From assembly GCF_003385455.1 (NCBI RefSeq), contig NZ_QNUF01000005.1, positions 186,001-250,000 of the forward strand: DNA of 64,000 nucleotides, read 5' to 3'. The DNA is from Chryseobacterium rhizosphaerae (GTDB lineage: Bacteria; Bacteroidota; Bacteroidia; Flavobacteriales; Weeksellaceae). Shown one piece after another: positions 57,760 through 64,000 of the stretch. Made by a program: the position numbers and the translations under genes. The notes beneath the pieces were generated by a model. That model searched no databases. It saw only the letters and a program-made list of their open reading frames with translations, and had not been told where the DNA came from. Positions within the stretch are counted from its first letter, which is position 1. The number at the start of each line of letters is the position of its first letter.

Positions 57760-59370
57760 ATGATTCACAGTTATGTTATTATATCTATTGCAGTACTGTT
57801 ATCTGTAATGATATTAGTAATGATTGGGCAAAAGCTGAAAGTGGCTTATCCAATTTTTCTTGTGATTGCAGGGCTTCTAATAAGCCTTGTCCCAGGAATG
57901 CCGCGTATCGAAATAGAGCCCGATCTTGTTTTTCTTATATTTCTGCCTCCTATTTTATTTGAAGCTGCATGGTTTACCTCATGGCAGGATTTTCATAAAT
58001 GGAGGAAACAGATCTTTTCTATGGCTTTCGGGCTTGTATTTTTAACATCCATAGTGGTTGCTTATCTTTCATCCTCTATTATCCCGGGGCTTACAGTCGC
58101 TATGGGATTCCTGTTGGGAGGAGTAAATTCACCACCTGATGCAGTGGCGGCTACTTCCGTATTGAAGCACATGAAAATCCCCAAAAAGATAACCAGTATC
58201 CTGGAAGGAGAGAGTCTTATCAATGATGCCTCCAGTTTAATTGTATTTAAATTTGCCTTAGCAGCAGTTATTTCAGGGCAGTTTATCTGGAGAGATGCCG
58301 TGCAGGATTTCTTTACCATGGCCATCGGCGGGATTGCTATGGGAGTTGCTATAGGTTTTCTGTTTGGAGCTTTACTGAGGATCATACCTACCAATTCTAA
58401 TATAGACACCGTTATTACTCTGATTGTTCCTTACATTATGTATGTAGGAGCGGAGCATTTCCATTTTTCAGGAGTCCTTTCGGTGGTTGCCGGAGGTCTG
58501 TTAATGTCCTATAATTCGCATTGCTACCTGAGCCATACCTCCCGAATCCAGTCCGGAAATGTCTGGAGTGTCCTGATATTTTTAATGAATACGATCATCT
58601 TCATCCTGATTGGCCTTGAGCTGCCGATTGTTGTAGAAGGGTTGACAGATTATACTTTTTCAGAAGGAATTTTCTATAGCGTTGTCATTGGTGGAGCAAT
58701 TATCGGAACAAGAATACTTTACAGCTATGCCCTGATGTATTTCCCAAGGCTTTGTTCAAAAGAATTGAGATTAAAAGCTCCTAAGCCGGACTGGCGGGAA
58801 CCTTTTATCATCAGTTTTGCCGCCATGAGAGGGGTGGTTTCATTGGCTGCAGCACTTTCTATTCCGGCCTTTCTTCCCAATGGAGAGGCATTCCCACACC
58901 GGAATATTATTTTATTCGTAACTTTCGTTATTATATTAATTACGTTGGTGGGACAGGGATTATTATTATCGCCTATTCTGAAACTGCTGAATATAAAAGA
59001 TGCAGGAAGTGAACTGCCTGAAGAAAAGCAGGAAGTGATTTTAATGCGAAAACTGAAGGAAACCGCGCTGCATACCCTGGATAATGATTTTTCTGATCTT
59101 GCGGAGAGAAACAGTTTGGTAAGACACCAAAAACATAAGCTTGAAAATGAAATGATGCTGATGGCTGATAAAGCTCAGTGCATGGCTTCTACAGGTGATT
59201 ATGTGACGGCAATCAACGAAAATAAAGATGTATTGCGCCAGGTGATCCAGGCGCAGAGAAATGAACTTCACAGGATGAAGAAGGAAAAAATATTTGATGA
59301 CCATGTGATGAGAGCTATTGAAATGCAGCTGGATTTTGATGAAGCAAAGATTACCGGATTTTCACACTAA
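57760..59370 (+). CDS. Na+/H+ antiporter (CPA1/NhaP type)
   Basis: A 536-residue antiporter. About 12 membrane segments occupy residues 1-415, with the ion-site motif NSPPDAVAAT and EGESLINDASSLIVF. A cytoplasmic coiled C-terminus of about 115 residues follows. It exchanges Na+ or K+ for H+ across the inner membrane. The gene stands alone with a 144-bp upstream gap. Confidence 0.92.
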   Translation: MIHSYVIISIAVLLSVMILVMIGQKLKVAYPIFLVIAGLLISLVPGMPRIEIEPDLVFLIFLPPILFEAAWFTSWQDFHKWRKQIFSMAFGLVFLTSIVVAYLSSSIIPGLTVAMGFLLGGVNSPPDAVAATSVLKHMKIPKKITSILEGESLINDASSLIVFKFALAAVISGQFIWRDAVQDFFTMAIGGIAMGVAIGFLFGALLRIIPTNSNIDTVITLIVPYIMYVGAEHFHFSGVLSVVAGGLLMSYNSHCYLSHTSRIQSGNVWSVLIFLMNTIIFILIGLELPIVVEGLTDYTFSEGIFYSVVIGGAIIGTRILYSYALMYFPRLCSKELRLKAPKPDWREPFIISFAAMRGVVSLAAALSIPAFLPNGEAFPHRNIILFVTFVIILITLVGQGLLLSPILKLLNIKDAGSELPEEKQEVILMRKLKETALHTLDNDFSDLAERNSLVRHQKHKLENEMMLMADKAQCMASTGDYVTAINENKDVLRQVIQAQRNELHRMKKEKIFDDHVMRAIEMQLDFDEAKITGFSH

Positions 59371-59423
59371 TCATTGTATAACCTTTGAAGCTGACATAAA
59401 TCTTAACTTTAACCTTATCTAAT

Positions 59424-59849
59424 ATGAGTACACCCATCGTTGTCCAATACAAAATAAATGCTCCGGCAGAAAAGGTCTGGCGTGCATTGACCGATCAGGA
59501 CGAAATGAAATCCTGGTATTTCAATATCTCAGATTTTGAGCCGGAAGCAGGAAAGGTTTTTAATTTTTACGAACCCGGTGAAGCTAGAAAATATCACCAT
59601 CAGTGTGAGATCTTAGAGATTATTCATTCTCAAATATTGAAATATACCTGGGCGTATCCTGATTTTTCGCCACTGAAAACCGTGGTAACATGGGAATTGT
59701 TTTCTGAACAGAACGGAACTGTGGTTACATTGGTTCATGATGGTATTGACAATTTCAAAGATTTGGGAGAAGGTTTTTCAAGAGAAAGTTTTACGGAAGG
59801 CTGGAATGTGATTATTGGAGAAAGTTTAAAAGGATTTTTAGAAAATTAA
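59424..59849 (+). CDS. SRPBCC (AHSA1-like) domain protein
   Basis: A 141-residue protein with the START/AHSA1 pocket fold: VVQYKINAPAEKVWRALTD start, WYF and ESFTEGWNVIIGESLK C-terminal helix. Ligand unknown. It begins a three-gene run with GNAT and VOC proteins 4 bp or less apart. Confidence 0.85.
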   Translation: MSTPIVVQYKINAPAEKVWRALTDQDEMKSWYFNISDFEPEAGKVFNFYEPGEARKYHHQCEILEIIHSQILKYTWAYPDFSPLKTVVTWELFSEQNGTVVTLVHDGIDNFKDLGEGFSRESFTEGWNVIIGESLKGFLEN

Positions 59850-59853
59850 AACG

Positions 59854-60360
59854 ATGATTGACTTGTTTCCATTTACCATTGAAGATGCTTCAGAATTAAT
59901 TTCAAAAGTAAAAGATGAAAGAATGCTTCTTCAGTTTGCCGGTCCTGCCTACCATTTTCCTTTAACTGAAAAACAGTTGGAAGCTGATCTTTTGGATGAA
60001 AACAGAACCTTATTTAAAATAATGGATGGGGATCATCATACCATTGGTCATGCACAGATCTGCATAAAAGAAAATACTTTTCTGTTGGGAAGAATTTTAA
60101 TTTGGGATGAAAATAACAGAGGAAAAGGCTATGGCAAAAAAGTAGTACAAAAACTGCTGGAATACGGGTTTAGCCATTTTGATAAAGAAACCGCTGAACT
60201 TAATGTATATGACTGGAATAATGGAGCTATTGAATGTTACAGGAAAGTAGGTTTCGGGATTGATCCGGAAACCCAAAGTGAAGTGAATATAGATGGTGAA
60301 ACATGGCTGTCTATTAATATGAAAATCAATAAGACAAATTTTGAATTACAGGAATCATGA
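59854..60360 (+). CDS. GNAT-family N-acetyltransferase
   Basis: A 168-residue protein with the acetyl-CoA site (DENNRGKGYGKKVVQKLLEYGF) and the late NVYDWNNGAIECYRKVGF. Acetylates an unknown amine. Its stop overlaps the following VOC start (ATGA). Confidence 0.9.
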   Translation: MIDLFPFTIEDASELISKVKDERMLLQFAGPAYHFPLTEKQLEADLLDENRTLFKIMDGDHHTIGHAQICIKENTFLLGRILIWDENNRGKGYGKKVVQKLLEYGFSHFDKETAELNVYDWNNGAIECYRKVGFGIDPETQSEVNIDGETWLSINMKINKTNFELQES

Positions 60361-60740
60361 CAGAATTTACAGCACTGCGTCCGATCCTTTGGACAGAAAA
60401 TATGGATGATACCATCGGGTTTTATATGAATATTCTGGGTTTTACATTAATGGGCAGAAATGATGAATGGCAATGGGCTTCTCTTCGTAAAGATGAGGTG
60501 TATATTATGATTTCCCAACCGAATAAGCATGAGAAAAACCATGGAATAGGCTTTACAGGCTCATTTTATTTTAATGTAAATAATGTGGATGAACTTTGGG
60601 AAGAACTTAATGTAAATGCAGAAATCTGCTACGAAATAGAAACTTTTGGTTGGGGAATGAGAGAATTTGCAATCTATGACAATAACGGTTATATATTACA
60701 ATTTGGCGAACCTGTGGATAATGTTGGAAATACGGAATAA
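60357..60740 (+). CDS. VOC-family protein
   Basis: A 127-residue glyoxalase-fold protein: FTALRPILWTENMDDTIGFY start and a closing WGMREFAIYDNNGYILQFGE. It resembles bleomycin-resistance-type proteins, but function is unassigned. It overlaps the acetyltransferase by 4 bp. Confidence 0.85.
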   Translation: MTEFTALRPILWTENMDDTIGFYMNILGFTLMGRNDEWQWASLRKDEVYIMISQPNKHEKNHGIGFTGSFYFNVNNVDELWEELNVNAEICYEIETFGWGMREFAIYDNNGYILQFGEPVDNVGNTE

Positions 60741-60755
60741 AATTTGCTATTTTTG
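60724..60755 (+). promoter_or_regulatory. Promoter for the first cyclotransferase
   Basis: TTG at 60724-60726, 21 bp, TATTTTTG at 60748-60755, 20 bp before the ATG at 60776, inside the end of the previous gene. Confidence 0.5.
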
Positions 60756-60775
60756 GAGAAATATTTAGAATATCA

Positions 60776-61798
60776 ATGAAAAAAAATATAATAGCAGGTT
60801 TCGCAGCGATTTTATTATTGGCATCTTGTAATAAGGATAAGGAGATTCTTAATACACTAAGCAACTATAATAATTCAATGGAAGCAAAGGGATATCACTT
60901 CGGTGATAAACTTGAACTTCCAAAAGAGGTGACGGAGAATGCAGAAAGTGTTACTATAAGCTTTGGAGATAAAGAAACCACAAATCTTGTTGTGGACCCG
61001 AAATTTTTCACATTGGGAGATAATGCGGTTACTTTCAATATTAAAACAAAAGGAGGAGAAGTACTCAATCAGGATGCTACCATCAATGTATTTGCAAAAA
61101 CTCCTGAAAAAAATATTTCCTACCAGATTATCGCGGAATACCCTCACGATCCCAAGAATTTTGTTCAGGGCTTTCAGATCGAAGGAAATACAATTTATGA
61201 AAGTGACGGGCAGAACGGATCTTCACAGATTCTAAAATATACCCTGGGAACCACTACACCGCTTGCTTCTACAAAACAGGCTCCGGAAGATTTCTCTGAA
61301 GGAAGTACTATTGTGGGAGATAAAGTATATCAGCTGACATGGCAGAGCAAAAAAGGATATATCTATGATAAGAGTTCTTTAAAACTGCTTTCAGAATTTG
61401 CGTACCCTAATTTGTTCGGGGAAGGATGGGGATTAACCTATGACGGGAAAAACCTGATCGCATCAGACGGAAGCAAGCTTTTATATTTCCTTGATCCGGC
61501 TAATCCTTCAAAATTGATTAAGTATATTGCTGTAGCGGGAAGCTCTCAGGCATATGATCAGCTTAATGAGCTGGAATATCACAATGGATTTGTCTATGCC
61601 AATGTATGGCAAAAACCAATCATTCTAAAGATCAACCCGGCTACCGGAGAAGTGGTGGGAACATTTGATTTTACAGATATTGCAAAACAGAATACCAAAG
61701 GAAGTGATGACGTATTGAACGGAATTGCTTTTAAAGGAGATAATATGCTGGTAACCGGTAAAAACTGGCCAAAAATTTATGAAGTTCAGGTGAAATAA
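60776..61798 (+). CDS. Glutaminyl-peptide cyclotransferase lipoprotein
   Basis: A 340-residue lipoprotein (lipobox LASC near residue 18). A beta-propeller glutamine cyclotransferase domain shows YPHDPKNFVQGFQ, NTIYESDGQNGSS, EGWGLTYDGKNLIASDG and the VTGKNWPKIYEV ending. The enzyme turns N-terminal Gln into pyroglutamate. A second copy follows 81 bp on, so this is a tandem duplication. Confidence 0.9.
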   Translation: MKKNIIAGFAAILLLASCNKDKEILNTLSNYNNSMEAKGYHFGDKLELPKEVTENAESVTISFGDKETTNLVVDPKFFTLGDNAVTFNIKTKGGEVLNQDATINVFAKTPEKNISYQIIAEYPHDPKNFVQGFQIEGNTIYESDGQNGSSQILKYTLGTTTPLASTKQAPEDFSEGSTIVGDKVYQLTWQSKKGYIYDKSSLKLLSEFAYPNLFGEGWGLTYDGKNLIASDGSKLLYFLDPANPSKLIKYIAVAGSSQAYDQLNELEYHNGFVYANVWQKPIILKINPATGEVVGTFDFTDIAKQNTKGSDDVLNGIAFKGDNMLVTGKNWPKIYEVQVK

Positions 61799-61816
61799 TT
61801 TCACAGATAAAGTATA

Positions 61817-61847
61817 AAAAATAGCGTTCCCATGGAGCGCTATTTTT
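61817..61847 (+). terminator. Terminator between the cyclotransferase genes
   Basis: AAAAATAGCGTTCC and GGAGCGCTATTTTT pair at 13 of 14 positions around CAT, followed by a T-rich end. It suggests the two genes are transcribed separately. Confidence 0.8.
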
Positions 61848-61867
61848 ATGTAAGGACTAAAATTTAG

Positions 61868-61875
61868 TATTTTTG
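61868..61875 (+). promoter_or_regulatory. Minus-7 element touching the ATG (leaderless candidate)
   Basis: TATTTTTG ends 4 bp before the ATG at 61880, so RNA would start at the start codon itself. No TTG lies at the expected upstream distance. Confidence 0.4.
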
Positions 61876-61879
61876 AAAA

Positions 61880-62908
61880 ATGATAAGACGAAATATATTA
61901 ACCGGCCTGGCAGCAGTTCTTTTGCTGGTATCTTGTAATAATAATGAAAAAATGCTTGATTCCCTGGCTGATTATAATAATGCAAAGGAGGCAAAAGGGT
62001 ATCATTTTGGCGATAAGCTGGATCTTCCAAAGGAAGTGACAGATCATGCAGAAAGCATCAGCATCAGCTTTGGAGATAAAGAAACAGCCAACCTTGTAGT
62101 AGACCCTCAGTTTTTCGGATTAGGAGATAATGAAGTGGTTTTTGTGATTAAGACTAAAAATGGTGAAACCCTGAACCAGGATGCAACCATTAATGTTTTT
62201 GCCAAAAGTCCCGAACAAAATCTTTCGTATACAATACTCGCAGACTATCCGCATGATCCTACTTTCTTTGTGGAAGGATTTCTTGCAGAAGGTAACACTA
62301 TTTATGAAAGTGACGGATTAAAGGGAGCTTCCCAGCTGATAAAATATACACTGGGCTCCACAACACCGACGATGGTGAAAAAGCAACCCGCCGATATTTT
62401 CTCTGAAGGCTGTGCAATTGTGGGTGATAAAATTTATCAGTTGACCTATCAGAATAAAATTGGTTTTGTTTACCATAAAAATACATTAGAGAAACTCTCA
62501 GAATTTCCTTTACCCAATGTGATCGGAGAAGGCTGGGGATTAACTTATGATGGGAAAAACCTTATCGCTACCGATGGTTCAAAGAATCTTTACTTTTTAG
62601 ATACCGATAATCCTTCCAAAGTGGTGAAAACAGTTTCCGTAGCAGGAAATACGGAGACGTATGACAAATTAAATGAACTGGAATATCATCATGGTTTTAT
62701 CTATGCCAATGTCTGGTTTAAACCTGTTATTCTGAAAATAAATCCGGAAACCGGAGAAGTTGTCGGAAAGTTTGATTTCACCCAAATCACCAAAGAAAAT
62801 AATCAGGGTAATGAAGAAAATGTTTTAAATGGGATTGCTTTTAAAGGTGAAAATATGCTGGTGACAGGGAAAAACTGGCCTAAAATCTATGAGGTTGCCA
62901 TAAAATAA
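61880..62908 (+). CDS. Glutaminyl-peptide cyclotransferase lipoprotein, second copy
   Basis: A 342-residue lipoprotein closely resembling the preceding cyclotransferase over its whole length (lipobox LVSC near residue 18; YPHDPTFFVEGF, EGWGLTYDGKNLIATDG, MLVTGKNWPKIYEV). The N-terminal linker, ending in AKGYHFGDKLDLPKEVT, is also shared. A separate promoter and terminator suggest independent control. Confidence 0.9.
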   Translation: MIRRNILTGLAAVLLLVSCNNNEKMLDSLADYNNAKEAKGYHFGDKLDLPKEVTDHAESISISFGDKETANLVVDPQFFGLGDNEVVFVIKTKNGETLNQDATINVFAKSPEQNLSYTILADYPHDPTFFVEGFLAEGNTIYESDGLKGASQLIKYTLGSTTPTMVKKQPADIFSEGCAIVGDKIYQLTYQNKIGFVYHKNTLEKLSEFPLPNVIGEGWGLTYDGKNLIATDGSKNLYFLDTDNPSKVVKTVSVAGNTETYDKLNELEYHHGFIYANVWFKPVILKINPETGEVVGKFDFTQITKENNQGNEENVLNGIAFKGENMLVTGKNWPKIYEVAIK

Positions 62909-62999
62909 ATGACCATTGAAAACTTAATTTCAGGTTACAGAAAAAGTATGTAAATTGCCGATATTCCGACAAGGAAGATTATCTTTAATGCCATAAAAT

Positions 63000-63962
63000 T
63001 TGAAGCCAGTATATTTATTATTGATTTTCGTTTTCTGCTCATCCGCAGCGCAGAAAGTTCTTCCTTTGGATACCCTGAAACTGAAGGAAGCTAAAGATAT
63101 GCTTGCTGATGATTACGGAAACCTGTACATCTACAAAAGCAAGGATTTCAGCTTTACCAAATATGATTCATTAGGGAAGCAACTTGGAAAAATGATGCTT
63201 ACCGTTCCCTATAAAGTACAAAACGTTCAGAATCCACTGAATGTTCCTCTGTTTTCAGAAAATGCTCAGGAAATGAAATTTGTCGATCAGAATATGAATG
63301 AGATCCAGCGGATAGATTTTAAACAGAAATTCGGATTTATAAGAATGGCCTACGCTGAAGATTTACAGCAGCTATGGCTTCTGGATGACAGCACAAAACG
63401 GCTGATACAATATAATTTCAGAAATGATACGACGATCAATTCTTATCCTTTTGATATCAGTTTTGAGGATCTTACGGATATGCTGGTCTATGAAAATAAA
63501 ATCTATATTTTAACCAGGAATCACATTAGAATTTATACGCCAAAATTTGAGAAAATTTTTGAAGCTCCCCTGGTGAACGGAAAAAGATTCAGGAGAGAGA
63601 ATGATACTATTTTGGTGATCACCAATAATTCTATTTTAAAATATAATCCCGAAAAAGGGATGACGACTGTTTTTGAAGATCCGGAAGCACAAATTGTGGA
63701 TAAAAACATCCTCTCTTATTTTGAAATCAATGGGAACAAACTTTATCTTTACAGCCTTGAAAAAGTAAAGAAACCCAAACAGGAAAAACAACCGGAATCT
63801 CAGCCGGAAATTATTCAGGAATCTACAGGGAAACCAACAGAGAATTCTGAAAAAAAGCCAGATGAGACCCAGCCGGAAGGGAAATCGGACCATACTTTAG
63901 AGCAATTGGTAGAAGATGTCCGGGAGGTTCAGACTGAAGGGGTAGAAAGACTTACCAATTAA
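63000..63962 (+). CDS. Secreted protein of unknown function, TTG start
   Basis: A 320-residue protein. The start is the TTG at 63000: a stop lies two codons upstream, and the TTG opens a signal peptide (MKPVYLLLIFVFCSSAAQ) that the next ATG would remove. The mature part is beta-rich and propeller-like in pattern (LADDYGNLYIYKS, YAEDLQQLWLLDDS). It is followed by a Lys, Pro, Glu and Gln-rich linker. No family recognised. Confidence 0.7.
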   Translation: MKPVYLLLIFVFCSSAAQKVLPLDTLKLKEAKDMLADDYGNLYIYKSKDFSFTKYDSLGKQLGKMMLTVPYKVQNVQNPLNVPLFSENAQEMKFVDQNMNEIQRIDFKQKFGFIRMAYAEDLQQLWLLDDSTKRLIQYNFRNDTTINSYPFDISFEDLTDMLVYENKIYILTRNHIRIYTPKFEKIFEAPLVNGKRFRRENDTILVITNNSILKYNPEKGMTTVFEDPEAQIVDKNILSYFEINGNKLYLYSLEKVKKPKQEKQPESQPEIIQESTGKPTENSEKKPDETQPEGKSDHTLEQLVEDVREVQTEGVERLTN

Positions 63963-63986
63963 TCAGCAAATACAAAAGGAAAAAAT

Positions 63987-64000
63987 ATGCATATTGCAGT
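63987..64000 (+). CDS. Start of a further gene, cut by the window
   Basis: An ATG 24 bp after the previous stop, reading MHIAV before the window ends, behind an A-rich, AGGA-containing stretch. Too short to name. Confidence 0.4.

Overview
The window looks like a chromosome segment of a Chryseobacterium-like member of the Bacteroidota (Weeksellaceae). The assignment is my inference from four things. The DNA is AT-rich. Many starts lack a Shine-Dalgarno sequence, and several genes have Bacteroidota-type promoters (TTG/TTTG, about 17-22 bp, then TAnnTTTG). AraC regulators with a membrane-embedded N-terminus are typical of the phylum. The families present (DUF2911, DUF1569, DUF1398, DUF2490, grasp-with-spasm RiPP genes, tandem glutamine cyclotransferases) fit the genus. 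No database search was run.

Layout. 0.1-11 kb: a ceramidase-like membrane hydrolase, a block of about 0.8 kb of nested repeats, a PIG-L deacetylase coupled to a 34-residue membrane peptide and a sodium:solute symporter, a DUF2911 protein, two serine hydrolases with TPR tails, and an AraC regulator. 11.2-14.5 kb: a grasp-with-spasm RiPP cassette. It has an XRE regulator, a 54-residue precursor gene too short for ordinary annotation, an ATP-grasp maturase, a small overlapping ORF, and a SPASM-domain maturase. A decayed scrap of what looks like a C39 peptidase/ABC exporter follows.

14.6-32.7 kb: an accessory region that reads as a defence island. It carries a membrane protein ending in poly-Asn, an unknown 331-residue protein, a metallophosphoesterase overlapping a NACHT ATPase, and a catalytically dead long Argonaute overlapping a two-TM partner. 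Further along are a truncated RecF/OLD-like ATPase, a 964-residue protein with a PD-(D/E)XK nuclease head, an HNH nuclease with a TPR-like tail, and a large serine recombinase. It ends just before a tRNA-Arg(ACG) gene. The NACHT and Argonaute pairs each put a sensor-like protein next to a likely effector, as in abortive-infection systems.

33-64 kb: ordinary chromosomal genes. These include a metal/cobalamin-type binding lipoprotein, MtgA, a SpecificRecomb-family membrane protein, a DUF721 protein, RecF and a UbiA-like protein. They are followed by a giant alpha-2-macroglobulin next to ecotin (two broad protease inhibitors), a second AraC regulator, a secreted surface protein, and a TolC/HlyD/ABC-2 permease export operon. 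The rest is small VOC, DinB, SRPBCC and GNAT proteins, a bestrophin, a Na+/H+ antiporter, tandem glutaminyl cyclotransferases, and a TTG-started secreted protein. The most interesting parts are the NACHT-phosphoesterase pair, the Argonaute pair, and the RiPP cassette with its regulatory hairpin and lost exporter.
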